Assembly (NCBI GenBank): GCA_025991245.1
Contig: BQMJ01000030.1
Location: 1-64,000 of the forward strand
From: Galdieria partita
Taxonomy: Eukaryota > Rhodophyta > Bangiophyceae > Galdieriales > Galdieriaceae
Reading direction: 5' to 3'
DNA: 64,000 bases
Below are positions 44,337 through 56,783 of the stretch, piece by piece; positions within the stretch are counted from its first letter, which is position 1, and the number at the start of each line of letters is the position of its first letter. The notes under the pieces were generated by a model. The model searched no databases. It was given only the letters and a program-made list of their open reading frames with translations, and had not been told where the DNA came from. A program made the position numbers and the translations under genes.

Positions 44337-45118
44337 ATGACTAGCAATTCTATTCCACTATACGGAAAGCTATGGAAAACTTTGGACAGGATAACACGAG
44401 TAAACCAGTTAGGTTGCAGTCTTCTTAGAGTGAAAACCGTTGGTTATAAGAGTTATGTGTGGCCCTTTCCACAGAATTGGACTTTTACTAGAAGTTTCTT
44501 TCCATCTGGACGTAGCAATATTGTAAGAGCAAGATGTTTCAGAAACGGAGTAGAACACCACACTTCAAAGGACGACAAAGACCAGAATTATTTCGAACTT
44601 CTGGGTTGGTATGTGTCCATTAGTGATTACTAAGAGTTCCCTAACAGACAGAAAGCAACGCTTCCTTTGATATAGATGAGAAAGAGTTGGAGCGCAAGTT
44701 CCGTGCCATTTTGTCTCAGTGGCATCCAGACCTTCACGGCCAGTCTTCTTCATACTTGCAGGAACAAGCTGCAGCTACGAGTGCCGCAGTGAACAGAGCA
44801 TACGCTGTTTTGAAGAAGCCTCACTTGAGAGCAAAATACCTTTTGGAGATCAAAGGAGTTCCTCTTTCAGAAGATGATATGACAATAGATCCCGATTTTC
44901 TGATGCACATTATTGAGTTGCGCGAAAAAGTAGAAGAGGAGTCAGACAGGACTCAACTGCAGCACGTTAGGGAAACTGTAGCAAAGGAGATGGAAGTTTG
45001 TTTACAAAATTTGTCTTCGGCATTTGAAAACGAAAATATGGAAGAAGCCAAGAAGGAAACACAGAAACTGCAATATTATGAGCGAATGCGAGAAGCTCTT
45101 GTAGAACGATTAGATTAA
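44337..45118 (+). CDS. HscB/Jac1 co-chaperone of iron-sulfur cluster assembly
   Basis: Exons 44337-44608 and 44656-45118 (47-bp intron) give 244 residues. HscB delivers the scaffold protein with its new Fe-S cluster to the Hsp70 partner in mitochondria. After an Arg-rich presequence (about 1-75) the J-domain starts at NYFELLG, and the HPD triad is in QWHPDLHG. The C-terminal helical domain shows ADELYLLEIKG-like LRAKYLLEIKGVPL and DPDFLMHIIELRE, both HscB hallmarks. The second exon acceptor (AAAG) is short on pyrimidines but is the one that keeps the frame and restores YFELLG-x-NASFDID. Confidence 0.9.
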
Positions 45119-45688
45119 GAACAGATATGCTCTACATATATATATGTAAGTATGTATATATAAATATATATATACGTTTATTCCTCTTCATTATTGTACT
45201 CCGTTCGGTTCACCTTCAGCTCCTCTAACGTACAACACATTATTGCACCTAGGAGTACTACTTAGGGTTTATATCGTTGAAGTCTCTTTCATTCGTACCT
45301 AATTAAAACGTCTCCTAGTTTTCCTGCCATTTTTCCGTTGATCCACTCTTCGGTCTGTGTCAGTTGCAAGTTCATATACGAATCCAACGACACTAATAAA
45401 CCTCTGTATTCAAGACCCCACTTGAGTTTTACAATGAGCGGTTTCCCAACAAGGTCGTGAAGAAACGGTTTAGGGTTAACGGGAAACTTTTGGGATGTCG
45501 TTTGTGCCTAGTTGAAATATGAGCTTTCCTTACAAAACTGAACTATCAAACAGTACCATCCACGATGACTAAATTCTCGTCCAAAAACAAATTGAACCAA
45601 AATGAAAAATCGATTTATTAAATAGTGGAGTTATTGTATATGATAGACTTGGTAAGATGGCACAACTTCCAAATAAAATACAAAAATA
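45119..45688. other. Intergenic region between convergent genes
   Basis: About 570 bp with a TATATA-rich patch at 45135-45175 and otherwise nothing recognised. It presumably holds two 3' untranslated regions. Confidence 0.5.
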
Positions 45689-46657
45689 TCAAATAGTACG
45701 ACTATTTTTTCTTCTTCGTATACCAAAGTAACGTTTAGAACCGTGTTCTTCGTCAGAGGCAAACAACTCCGCTTTTCCCAGTTTCCTTCTTTCAGCTGCT
45801 GTTGAACCAACGTTGTGTTCCATAAAAGCGTGACTATCCTCGCTCTTAATCGCTTGTTGCTTCTTCCTCCAAAGGCGCTTCCAAGGTGAGTGTCGCTGTT
45901 GGTCTTGGTCAGTTCCAAAAGGTCTTTTCTCAATATAATCCAAAAACCTCTGGTATCTTTCTATCATCACTTCTCTATGGTGAAGTTCCAAGTTGTTGTG
46001 CCCTCCATCAGTTATCCACAATGGATCAACTGCTAAACGACAGCGTTTATACAGATCCAGGCCATTCGAAAACGGAACAACCTGATCTCTACAGCCATGA
46101 ACGATAAGAACGGGACAGCGTACCAAACTTATCTTATGAATATTCACAAACATATCGAAAGGAAGAGTCATATGAAGTCTTGGGCGAACTACTCTTATGC
46201 AAGAACTAAGTGGACTCACTAAAATCAACCCTCTAACTGGTTTCAACCAAGCAATATGAATCGAGGGTGCGGAGCCTAGGCTTCTTCCAAACACGATGAT
46301 TCTCTCTGGAGGAATGTTTCGCTCATTTACCAAGTGAAGATAAGCTGCTTCGACGTTTGCATAACAAGCTTCCTCGGAAGGTTTCCCTGTTGCAAGTCCA
46401 TAGCCCGTGTAGTCATAAGCCAAAGCATTGACCTTAAGAACACTACAAAGGTGGTTTAGATAACTAACGGCGTTTCCCAAGTCTTCACCGTTTCCATGGG
46501 AAAATAGCAAAGTAAAGTATGCGTTTGTTTGTTCAATAAACGTGCAAGGAAAGAAGGTGTTTTGCTTTGTTTCTATCCATGTTATAGGAAAGTCTTCATG
46601 AGTATAAGAAGCAGGAACCGGAGGTCTAAAGACTAAGTGTGAATAAAAGGCTCCCAT
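45689..46657 (-). CDS. Alpha/beta hydrolase, ABHD17/BEM46-like
   Basis: Single exon, 322 residues. FSHGNGEDLG (52-61) forms the oxyanion region, and the catalytic triad is S126 in GRSLGS, D191 in HGCRDQVVPF and H220 in GGHNNLE. The order and wording are those of ABHD17 (FAM108) proteins, which in animals remove palmitate from membrane proteins. Those have an N-terminal Cys-rich palmitoylation motif, which is absent here. The C-terminal ~75 residues are a basic extension. The true substrate is unknown; a general serine esterase is possible. Confidence 0.85.
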   Translation of the reverse strand: MGAFYSHLVFRPPVPASYTHEDFPITWIETKQNTFFPCTFIEQTNAYFTLLFSHGNGEDLGNAVSYLNHLCSVLKVNALAYDYTGYGLATGKPSEEACYANVEAAYLHLVNERNIPPERIIVFGRSLGSAPSIHIAWLKPVRGLILVSPLSSCIRVVRPRLHMTLPFDMFVNIHKISLVRCPVLIVHGCRDQVVPFSNGLDLYKRCRLAVDPLWITDGGHNNLELHHREVMIERYQRFLDYIEKRPFGTDQDQQRHSPWKRLWRKKQQAIKSEDSHAFMEHNVGSTAAERRKLGKAELFASDEEHGSKRYFGIRRRKNSRTI

Positions 46658-46791
46658 CTAGAAACAACGTTCATCAACACCAGCTCAATGATCCAAAAGT
46701 TGCGCTTTCTAGACATTGGAGAGCGCCCAATTTCAATTTCTAGAAAAAAATCCAAATTGGGAAAAATTCCATTTGGCAAAACATCCAACAA

Positions 46792-48665
46792 TCAAGACTC
46801 ATCAACTTTAATGTAAAATAAAAGATAAGCTTGTCGATTCAGTACAGCCTTCTCAGAAATACATGTAACATTACTATCATCACAGTTAAGCCACAATGTC
46901 TCCTCACTTTGTCCAACCTTTGTTGGAACACGCCACCTAAAAATCAGATATGAGTAGCGTTCAAAGTATAGAGAAATAAACTTAACCGAATATCACAAAT
47001 ATAATGTCCACCAACGAGTTCATTCCCCAAGTGCGTTACAACTGCTGCTAAAGAGTAGCTTCTGTTTTGCGGTTTTGTGTATGAATGCGAAAATGTAAGA
47101 AGCATGCTAGGTAGACAGAGATCCACAGGAAATTCCACGTGCTTCCCTAGCTTTCTGTAAACTTGATCCCCATTTCTCATAGTAAATCTCTTCAACTGTA
47201 ATATTAATACTCTAGGGAGTCTCTCTATTGTCACTTGTTTCCTAGCTACAACCTTTTCGTTGCTTGTTTCCGAAATTACACCATCAAGACTCTCAGGTTC
47301 CATATACAGTCGTAAAGCGTCGTAAAGATTATGAACGTGGGAATTCTGAATATCCAGTTCCAAGAAAAAAAATGGCTATGGTGTATCAGAAAATTTCCAA
47401 CTCATAATAATACGAAAACTTACTTCCCGGGAGACCGATGACTTGGAACCAATCCGATGCAGTTCACTTCTTAAAACGCCTCCAAAGATAAATGATATCC
47501 AAGACGACTGAAACTGGAAAGGTCGGATTATCGCACTTTTCCCTTTCCTTCCAACCTCTTCCCAAAACCCGTCATCTTCCGAATCATTGTCTCCAGAAAT
47601 CCACATAGTTGCAAGATGGTAGTCAATGCCACCTTTGGGATTCTCAAAATCATCATTAGTTTGAACTTTACTAGCAGATAATAAATGTTCTTCCAAATAC
47701 TTGCGCATTATGCGTAGCTCCTCATGTAATTCGTTCAGCATATGAATAAGGAACTCCTGTGAATCTTCTTGATTGCCTCCAAAAATGAGGGAAAGAAAAG
47801 AATTCAATCGCGGACTGACAAAGTTCGAATTCACCTTCTGTGCATTATTCTGTCTGACATTACCTTCTCTAGTGGTATTATCCAAAGAAAAAGCACTGGG
47901 GTGAGTCGAGAAAAGCTCACTTGTTTTCCATTGAAACCAGTCTTCAATTGAAATAGGATTCTTTGATACCCGAGACATCATGGCTTGAACAGACTCCCTT
48001 CGGCCGTTCCATTTTGTTGCTAAAGTCTGAACATTAGGCGTTCTTTCTCCCGAAGTTTTAGAATCACTACATTCTAAAGTACATTGCTCTATCAATCGAC
48101 ACAGCTTTTGCACAAGTGGAAACTGAACGGAAAATTCTTGCCATGAAATGATATTTTCCTCTGTTGCTTGTCTCATTATACCAAATAAGTACAAAAATAA
48201 GAGGCGGAAACTATTCACCGCTAGCAACGCCTGCAATACAGCACTTATAAAACATGTATTACCCCTATTTATTATTCCCCTTGGAATGTAATATACACAG
48301 CAATCCTTGTTCAAGCCTTGAGATGTGGCTGCTTCAAACAAGGTCTCCTCTTTGAACTGGTAAGCATTTTCTGCATCACCAAGTATTTTCGACAAAACTT
48401 GCAAAGCACTGTAGGCTGTCGAGTGACAACTCATTCGGTCATAGTATGAACACGACCCCGTTTGAGCCGAAGACTTGTAACTTCTCTCGCCAACTAACCC
48501 TATAGAATCTCTGAAGGAATGGTGCTCGTTTGAATTTTCGGCCATATTAGAGTTTGCGTTTATGTATACTCTGGCATTCAGTTGTGGGGATTCCTGTGAA
48601 GAGCCATCGTTGTTGGCTGTTAAAACCCGTGACCAGTCTTCAGATGAAAATTCCCCAAAGTGCAT
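46792..48665 (-). CDS. Ubiquitin carboxyl-terminal hydrolase, USP10/UBP3-like
   Basis: Three exons, 48665-47424, 47375-46987 and 46936-46792, with introns of 48 and 50 bp; 591 residues in frame. The Cys box is RGIINRGNTCFISAVLQAL with C138; the His box is LVGGHYICDI with H538; the family ends with QAYLLFYIK. PFFFLELDIQ at splice 1 and RVLILQLKRF match the USP10/Ubp3 branch, and the RG(I/L)IN(R/K)GN wording before the Cys also fits USP10. An insertion of ~200 acidic residues separates the Cys box from the finger region. The last exon is short, with its frame fixed by the conserved C-terminal strand. Confidence 0.9.
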
Positions 48666-48824
48666 AAGTAACTCAAGGCTACTATGTTTATATAAAAGAA
48701 ACAGCTTCCAATATTTTATCTATGACAAGAAAATTCCCTAAAGTCTGCACAAACGATCGACAATTATGATTTCCCCGCAGTGTCCGGCAATCCCAAGCCT
48801 AAAGCGATCAGTTGTTTCAACTGA

Positions 48825-49439
48825 TTACGTGCGATAACTGCTTATCTTACTGTTTGTAATGGAACCCAACTTTTCTTTAACGTGTGCCATACTCATATTA
48901 TGAGCAGCGATGATTGCTTCCGTCACAGACTTGGAAACCTTATTGAATAAGTTTTCAAGTATAATATTAAAGACAGTTTAGTAGTTCTTACCGCTTCAGC
49001 TCCTTTGGAAACCAGTTCTTCAGTAACTTCCACTTTAATAGGTCTCTGATTGCCTGTTATGTAGGCATGAGCCAAACCATCCTCAGACTAGCTTTTCAAG
49101 TCAACGAGAACGGAGTTCTATTCCCATACTTACGGAAGCTTTCAACTCTGTCTTTGACAACTCTTCTTGCATTTTACCTGCTTCCTTTGAAAACTCTTGG
49201 GCTTTCTTAACAGCATCCATAAAGTTTCCAACGTTTCCAAGAGCCGCGAATGGATTGAATTTTCCACCTCCTTTCTGGCCATCCTCCTTTGCTCGTAACG
49301 GAATACACTTGAAAGCTGACTCTTGGTACGTTTTGTGAACAACGTGACTTGGGTTTTTACAGAAACTTTGTCTTTTCCCTAAAGTCCTATTTCTAGTAGT
49401 GGTAGGATACAAAAGGGTGACAAAGGCGACGTTGCTCAT
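48825..49439 (-). CDS. YbaB/EbfC nucleoid-associated protein, organelle-targeted
   Basis: Three exons, 49439-49134, 49081-48992 and 48938-48825, with introns of 52 and 53 bp; 169 residues. YbaB dimers bind DNA and, in plastids, are thought to act in the nucleoid. The N-terminal ~50 residues are basic and Ser/Thr-rich, fitting a transit peptide. The core begins at ALGNVGNFMDAVKKAQEF and continues KMQEELSKTELKAS, then DGLAHAYITGNQRPIKVEV and VSKSVTEAIIAAHN, the YbaB order. The third exon ends in YRT. Plastid rather than mitochondrial location is inferred from the cyanobacterial ancestry of this family in algae. Confidence 0.85.
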
Positions 49440-50266
49440 TGTGATAAGATCGATTTACAAACTGATTTCGTCCACAATTCCTTAACATTCGTTTAAGACA
49501 ACTATTCAAATGGACACGGAAGATTGAACAAATAACCAAGTGAACATATATCCACTTCTCGATACTCATAAACGGAAGAAAGTGGATCCCTAACAACCAA
49601 TTCCAGAGAATAGTTAAACTTCTGATTAATGTCAAGGTAATCAATGAAGAAAATGTGATGTATTTTGTAAGAATGATGCTATTATGGTTGCCTCTATAAT
49701 TCAATTCTTCAGAAGTGATCTTTCTCTACTAGTGCATTTAGAGATTTTTATTACTTTGAATAAAAATTTTGTCTATGTATATGACTCCAAGGCAGACAGT
49801 TCCATTTCGTTTTCCATTGACTCGGAAGACTGCAGAAATTTGGACCATATAAGACTGTTTTTCAACTTTTCTGTCTTACCAAAATGAGTACACAAAAATG
49901 TTGAATACTATTGAACAAAGAGAAAGAATTCGCGCTCGAAAATTTTTCAATATTTCTCTTGTATCCTTGTCGTGATTTTTCATGATTAACAACCGACTAT
50001 GATACAACCAATCGTCAAGAATACAACTCAAGTCAGCTTTGAATTACGAAAGTTCATCTAGATGAATTCCTGAAGTCTTCAAAAGTGTGTACAGATTGGA
50101 AGAAATCAAAATTCCCACAAGATTCCCATCGAGATAATACCCAATAACGCTTCAAGTGATCGTTTCACAAGACGCAACACAAAAGAGAAGCTTAAAAGAA
50201 AAGGGCTCACTCTTATACGTAGTGGCTTTGTATCAAGTTGAAAGAATTTTTGTTCTAGTCAGAGGC
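49440..50266. other. Intergenic region, divergent promoters
   Basis: About 830 bp between divergent YbaB and GTPBP1-like genes. A 67-codon frame at 49684-49887 has no recognisable features. No RNA gene seen. Confidence 0.5.
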
Positions 50267-52122
50267 ATGGCTTCAACAAGAACTGATCCTGTTGTTCAGG
50301 AGGAAGGCAACTTGAGAGGCAGGAAGGGACCTCTCTCTTATTTTCAAAATTCCAAGAGTTTGGCAAGTAGACAAAATGAAGTTGAACGAGAAGACGCTGC
50401 TGTTCCGGAGTTGGACCCCGAAAATGATGAGGGTTATGTGGAGTACAAGTGGAGTTTGCACAATCCGTCACCTCAAAGGTTTGCTCAGTTGGTCACTCAG
50501 TTAAAGTTCCGTTTGTTGGAAGGTCAAGGAGAAGCATTTTATGAAATAGGTGTAACAGACAGTGGTGTTCTAAAGGGTCTACCAGGAGACAAACTTGCGG
50601 CTTCTCTACTGACTCTGAAGAAGATGGCACAAGAATTGAATGCCGAAGTTCATGTTGTTAGAGAAGAAAAAGGTTTGGAAGGAAATGTAATGGAAGCCCT
50701 AGTACGGCATTTACCACGTACTAGCGAGGAATATCTGGATCTTCGAGTAGCTGTAGCAGGAAACGTGGACTCTGGAAAAAGTACCTTGATAGGTGTACTG
50801 ACTGGCAATGGAACCCTAGATAACGGTAGAGGACTCGCACGTGCTCAGATATTTACACACAAACATGAATTAGAAACTGGGAGAACGAGTTGCGTTAGTC
50901 AACAAATCATGGGTTTTAGTGCAATGGGAGAAATCGTCAACTATTCTCACGTTAGACATCTAAGCTGGAGTGACGTTCTGGAAAAAAGCGCAAAAGTTTT
51001 GACATTTTTTGATCTTGCTGGACATGAGAGATATCTGAAGACCACAGTTTTTGGTTTGACTGCACACGTTCCTGACTATTGTATGATAGTTATCGGAGCC
51101 AACATGGGAGTATTAAGAATGACAAAGGAACATTTAGCTGTTGCATTAGCTTTAAAAGTGCCTGTGTTTGTTGTTATCACGAAAATCGATATTTCTCCTG
51201 CCCATATTCTTGATAATACTCGTGCACATATATGTAAGCTTCTAAAGTCTCCAGGCGCTAGAAAGTTGCCAGTACTAGTTAAGAGCGTCTCTGATGTATC
51301 GATGGCAGCTCAGAATATTGTAAATGATCGCATTGTGCCCATCTTTGAGGTTTCAAGTGTAACTGGTGATGGTCTGGATTTGTTTTCCAAATTTCTCAAT
51401 CTTGTCCCTACAAGACGGAATTGGTCTTCTGCCGTGACAGAACCTGCTGAATTCCAAATAGATGAAACATTTATGGTCACAGGAGTCGGAACGTAAGTTT
51501 TTACTACATCCCGAAATCAGTTTGTTGATCATTTCTATATAGTGTTGTAGCAGGAACCACTATTAGTGGAAGTGTTGCGATTGGACAGTATCTACATTTG
51601 GGTCCTGACAGTAGTGGAAACTTTGTAAAAGTTCAAGTGAAGTCAATTCATTATAAACGCACACCAGTGAAGAAAATTGTTGCTGGACAAACAGGTTCGC
51701 TCGCTTTGAGAAAAGTAAAAAGGTCGTCTATTCGTAAAGGAATGGTGTTGTTAGATAGTGGAGTAAGTTCTTTAAGGTTCTCGATTATTCTTTGACAGTG
51801 TAGCTTTCAGGTTCGTCCAGGAGCAGTTTGGGAGTTTTATGCAGAAGTGATGATTCTATATCATTCTTCTACAATCAGAGTTAATTATCAAGCAGTTATT
51901 CACTGTGCAGCAATCCGTCAAGCAGCCAAAGTTCTGTCAATTGATTCGGAAGTAGCCCGAACAGGAGATCGAACTAAAATACTCTTCCGTTTCCTTTATC
52001 ATCCGGAATACTTAAAAGGTGATGCACGCTTTATATTTCGAGAAGGTCGTACCAAAGGAATTGGTAAAGTTATTGCTTTGGGTGAAGCGGTGCAGACAAG
52101 ATCAAGCCATCATGTGTCCTAA
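50267..52122 (+). CDS. GTPBP1/GTPBP2-like translational GTPase
   Basis: Three exons, 50267-51492, 51543-51762 and 51811-52122, with introns of 50 and 48 bp; 585 residues. The GTPase domain has the P-loop GNVDSGKST (165-173), DLAGHE (249-254) in place of the DTPGHE or DLPGHE of relatives, and TKID (305-308). The leading LSWSDVLEKSAKVLTFFDLAGHERYLKTT and the GVLTxxxLDNGRGxAR stretch are typical of GTPBP1. Domains 2 and 3 follow (TVVAGTTISGSV; VRPGAVWEFYAEV). In animals these proteins help rescue stalled ribosomes or mRNA decay. The frame is open for another 37 codons upstream, but the ATG at 50267 is the first ATG in that frame. Confidence 0.92.
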
Positions 52123-52355
52123 ACGAACTCTATGTTATTATTTTGCAACATAATTTTGATCTGTTATTCTTTTATTGATAGTTGCAGTGATTGGACATTT
52201 GTGTATATAATAAATACATTTTATTGGAAATTGAAGTGTTTCTACCTGTGAAATGACTTGATCGTCTGTGCAACTGGTTACACTCGATTTCTACACTGAA
52301 AGACATTTCTAAAGCGCATTTATTTCTCTTCCATGTGCCATTTCTTTGTGGATTG

Positions 52356-53050
52356 ATGGCAAACTGTTACGTTTTAGTGTACTTCCCTGTACGAGCCAGA
52401 GCAGAACATATTCGTTTGATGCTGGAGGACCTCATGCTTCCCTATAAGATGGATATCATTCCAAAGGAGAATTGGAGAGCCTATCGTGAAGCAACCAGGG
52501 GCACTGCTGCCTTACCTTTTGGACAATTACCAATATTAAGATACGGAGAGTTTACACTGGCACAGAGTGGAGCTATTGCCAGGTTCCTTGCAAGAAAATA
52601 CGACTTGTATGGTTCGAGTGAGAAAGAAATGGCAATGTGCGATATGGTCTATGAGGAAGTGAGAGATATATTTGAGGTTTATGATACATTTGTATTGGAT
52701 CGACAAAGAACATCCAAGGAAAAGACTTTCTATTCAGAAATGTCTCAACGGTTGGACAATCTTGAAAAGGTTGTTCAAAGTCAAAATGCTACTTATTCGG
52801 TATCCGATAGGCCGACCTTTGCAGATTATTGGTTGGAAGAACAGTTGGACTACTTGCTCCGAATCAAGGTAAGCATGAAAATAATTATGAGGAAAAATTG
52901 TTGATAGAGTATCCTTGATAGCCTTCCATTTTGGATGGAAGAAATGCTTTGCAACGAATATACCACAACATGAGGAGTAGGCCAAACATAGAAGCTTATC
53001 TGAAATCAGATAGAAGAATAGATAAACCAGTGCCAGTGGACGATGCATAA
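52356..53050 (+). CDS. Glutathione S-transferase, sigma-like
   Basis: Exons 52356-52868 and 52922-53050 (53-bp intron, phase 0) give 213 residues. The N-terminal thioredoxin-like part has VYFPVRARAEHIRLML with Tyr9 at the catalytic place and LPFGQLPIL with the cis-proline; QSGAIARFLA is the glutathione-binding turn. The C-terminal helical part has DRPTFADYWLEEQLDYLL and ends with MRSRPNIEAYLKSDRR across the splice, a standard GST finish. The wording suits the sigma (prostaglandin D synthase-like) branch. Roles in detoxification are general for the family. Confidence 0.9.
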
Positions 53051-54053
53051 TGTGTCATGATCATTGATTGTCATTCTTCTATTGAGCTTGTTTGGTGTAA
53101 AATATACAAGACACGGCAATCTACCAGAATGTAATATCCATTCATTTCATCTTCTTGCAATGGATATTTTTGTCTCAAGAACAGCGCACATTCTTCATAG
53201 ACATATTGTTCACTCATAGAAACAGAAAATAAGAATGGAAAGCAGCTAATAATTCACGGATAACTTTCCTCTTTTGCTGAATTACTGCAACAAGAACGCT
53301 TTCATTTCTTCGTGCCTCCTAGCACTCCAAGTACTCCCTCCCTATCTCAAAGTTTATAATCGCCAAGTCATCTAGGTTCACCCCAATACTGTTTTTTGCC
53401 TATGGCTGCAAACAAACTTTCATCGACTCAACTAGAGCTCAAACTTTCACAAGAACCTTTGAGAGATTGGTAGTACAGCAACTAATTCTTCTATCAGTCT
53501 AAAATTGACCATATTTCCCAGAAAGACCTGGACTTTGTTGAAACCATCGATCTCACAACAGGTACTGAAAGATTTCTATCCTTTCAACTGCTCTGTGTGA
53601 GAGAACAAAACAATGTTGACAGAAAAACTGCAATGAGTTGTTTTCCTAGCTCAACACGAAAATACATATGACGATGCAAAGAGTCCAAAGACCTTCTGAA
53701 GGACTCTATCGCTTACCAACTCTATATAAACTTCTTATGAAAAGGCAAGACTTTGAACTCGTTTTCTAGCTTTATGAATAACTAAATAATATAGGAAAAT
53801 TATGGATATTACATCCACTGCAGTATTATCATCAAAATGATTCATCTTTTGCAACGCCATGCTGCAATAGACCAGCTTGAGACTATCATTGCATTTCAGC
53901 CTGTCATTTCCGAGAGACTTTGAAATCGTTTCAGGATCGAACGAGAGACTGCCACGTAAACTCTCCGAGACAAATTGGTCTCTACAAAGAGCGATATGAC
54001 TAAGTGGACAAACAAACAGTTGAGGATTTGCATTGGTGGAAACTACGTTCAGA
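53051..54053. other. Intergenic region, nothing recognised
   Basis: About 1 kb, AT-rich, with CAA-rich stretches like those in the gene-free region at 34-38 kb. No gene or RNA seen. Confidence 0.5.
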
Positions 54054-55471
54054 ATGAAAGATGCTTTCCAGGAAGGCTTCCTGAAACGACAGTCTATTCC
54101 GTGTCACCAAAACAACTTTGAAGTGAAGATAACGTCTTCTGTTCCGTTAGGAGAAGAACAGTTGAAACGAACTGGCAGCCTTCCAGGTTTCTTTCTTCAT
54201 TCTGCTTCTTGGGTTATTGTTATTTTGATAGTGTTCTCCGGTGGGTTTTATTTGGGGTATGCTGGAGTTTGGCTTTCATCTTCTCTCCAAGTAAGATTTC
54301 CAGATGCTCATATGGATAGTCAAGGCGTTCCTACTGTCCTAATGCCAGAGGAAGATAAGGGGGCTGATACTTCTCAAAATATCATAGAATATGACAAACT
54401 TCCGCTTCAGGGAAACGAATACGAATTCGGTATTGTGACTTGATAATAAGAGAAGTTTATAACTTTCTTGAATTAGATACCAATAGGCTATGGGAACAGA
54501 TAGCTCGAAATGTTGCGGTAGCCGTGAAGACAGGGAAAGGTGTATGGAATAGTAGAATTCCAGCTCATATGCGAACTTGGTGGAAAAGAATACCCAACAA
54601 AATTATTATTTCAGATTGGTCAGAACCTTCCAATAGTATTATCGGTCTTGAACAGATGGTAGATGAAGACTTGCGTGAAGAAATGGGAATTTCAAAACTA
54701 TTAAGGGATATCCGTGATGAAGATACACCTGTGTTCTTTGGAGAAGTGAATGATAGCTTTCGGTAAGTAATGCCTTTTTGACTCCATTCTTTATAAAGAC
54801 TTGTTCCTAGCTTGGATAGCGAAAAGAACTTGCCAGGATTAGCTACCTTGTATAGAACTTTTCCGGATGCTGAATGGTACATTATGATTGATGATGACAC
54901 TTTTATATTTCTTGATAATTTGGCACGATTTCTGTTAGATCATTCTTTGCGAATTTCTTCTCCCAGAGATGTACCTCTATACTTTGGAAATCCATTTTCG
55001 GTACATATTCCTTCAAATGATGAATTCTGGGAGGATTTGGATAAGTCGACTTCCACCTCCATTTCTTTTGCTCATGGAGGCTCAGGAATTCTATTGTCGT
55101 CGAAAGCATTGAAGACTATTGTACCTCATATTCCTTGGTGTATGAAAAAATGGCAAAGCTGTCCTCACGGGGATGCCAGAGTAGCGCTCTGCTTATATTC
55201 TTTCGATATTCTATTGACTCCAAAGTTTCTCTCCTTTTTTCATGATACTCCTCAAAATATGCTTCTCAGTTTTCTTCCATCTTTAAAAGATAGAAATGTC
55301 ATTTTGAATCAATTCCCAATAACACTTCATCATATTGTCGGAGATATTGTTGATAGATTGGTCAACTTGGAATATATTGTGTTGGAAAGGGCACGTTTAG
55401 AAATGGGACAAGCATTCAATCAAACTGTTGTTACTTTCCTTGATTTGAACGATGAATTTATAGAAGATTGA
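54054..55471 (+). CDS. Type II membrane glycosyltransferase, Fringe-like (GT31)
   Basis: Three exons, 54054-54429, 54477-54762 and 54811-55471, with introns of 47 and 48 bp; 440 residues. A cytosolic tail (1-46) and one membrane helix (about 47-76) give the Golgi type II layout. The lumenal part has VAVKTGKGVWNSRIPAHMRTWWK-type start, PDAEWYIMIDDDTFIF with the metal DDD at 248-250, HGGSGILLS and CPHGDARVALCL, which is the Fringe/DUF604 order of beta-1,3-glycosyltransferases. Donor and acceptor sugars cannot be read from the sequence. It is convergent with ALG7, ending 44 bp before that gene's stop. Confidence 0.85.
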
Positions 55472-55514
55472 AACTAAAGTTTCTGTATACTTTCTTGTTG
55501 TTTCTTTACGGAAA

Positions 55515-56761
55515 TTATGATAGCCAAGTCAATGCCCACACACGTAATAATAAACCCATTGCACAGCAAAATGCCTGGAAACTACAAAGGACAATACATA
55601 ATTGTCTTTCTGTTAAAGGCCCTATAATCCATAATGTAAGGTTTACAAGATTGAGGTTGCTTCGAATAGCTTCAAGTTTGCCCGTTTGTCGATTCAACCT
55701 ATGTTTGTGTTTGAACATAAACAAATAGGATATCTTTCAAAACTCACCTTGGCAATCGATGTCTAGGACAAGGTACAATGCCGATAAGCTGTGGAATGGA
55801 ATAAATAAAGTTGATCAATTGGGGAATGAAAAACAATAAAAGAATTTCACTAAAGTGGGCTAAAATTGCAGCCATAGCAAAAGTCATTCCAGAAAAATAA
55901 CAAAAAGTGTCACCAACAAATACTTTCGACGGATACCAATTGTAGTAAGCAAGTGCCAAAGATGTCGCATAAAAAGGTAAAATGAGATCGATAGAGAAGA
56001 GATGATTTTGTCTCAAGAGTTCCAAGTTATCTTTGTTTCCACTCGGATGCAACTGCAACGCATTATGTAACAAAACTGCCAATGCAATAATAACAGACTG
56101 GCCTACTTCAAGGCCGTTGATACCGGCATAAATGTTGATTGCATTAGTACAGAACACTGAAAGCATGGCCATATAGATATAATACAGAATTCCCAATTCT
56201 AATAAAGACTTTCCTTTGGTTAGAAAACGTAACGGTCTTGGAACCAAAACGCAGGTTCCTCCTGTATACAAAACCAACAAGGGAAGACTCGCTACAAGAG
56301 GCAAAATAAGCTTATAGCGCCACTTCAAGTTCAAAACATCATCTGCAAAACCCAAAAGAACCATAAAAGTTACAGAAGCAAAAGCTGCAGTATACAATTC
56401 CACATTGTTGCTTTGTCGAAATAGATGCAATAAACATATGCAGAGAATGTAAATGGTTGCTGGAATAAGACCAACAGCTTCTGGTCTAAATACAAAGTGA
56501 GTAGAAACATAACGAAACCGATTGCAGGCCTTACATTTTCTTCTCACCTTGAGCAAGTCCCTTTTTGTTAATATCATAACCAAACAATCCAGCCTCAGTA
56601 AACTTGTCTTTGATCCTCGGAATAAACCTTAGAGTAACTGAAAATCCTAGTAGGGAAAGTACTCCATTTGCAGCAAGTTCCTTCCAGTCTTCTAGTCGGG
56701 CGTTTTTCAAAAGAACGACTGCGAAGGCAAAGAACGGCAATACGAAGCCCAACAAAGGCAT
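55515..56761 (-). CDS. ALG7: UDP-GlcNAc:dolichyl-phosphate GlcNAc-1-phosphotransferase
   Basis: Three exons, 56761-56535, 56485-55748 and 55698-55515, with two 49-bp introns; 382 residues. It makes GlcNAc-PP-dolichol, the first lipid-linked step of N-glycosylation at the ER, and is the tunicamycin target. Signs are NKKGLAQGEKKIPEAVGL across splice 1, FADDVLNLKWRYK with the catalytic Asp pair, NAINIYAGINGLEVGQS, VGDTFCYFSGM and PCPRHRLPR ending at splice 2. The C-terminal exon has NLTLWIIGPLTERQL, the conserved DPAGT1 finish. Its start codon is 22 bp from that of the PGM2-like gene. Confidence 0.93.
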
Positions 56762-56783
56762 TCACAAAATTGTTGTTTAAGAA
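56762..56783. promoter_or_regulatory. 22-bp gap between divergent start codons
   Basis: ALG7 (minus) and the PGM2-like gene (plus) start 22 bp apart. The gap cannot hold two full promoters, so each gene's control sites must lie in the other's coding region or first intron, or leaders must be extremely short. Confidence 0.7.

Noticed and set aside
50156-50266. 37-codon upstream extension of the GTPBP1-like gene
   Set aside because: It opens with a non-ATG codon and adds no conserved sequence. The first in-frame ATG at 50267 gives a normal N-terminus.
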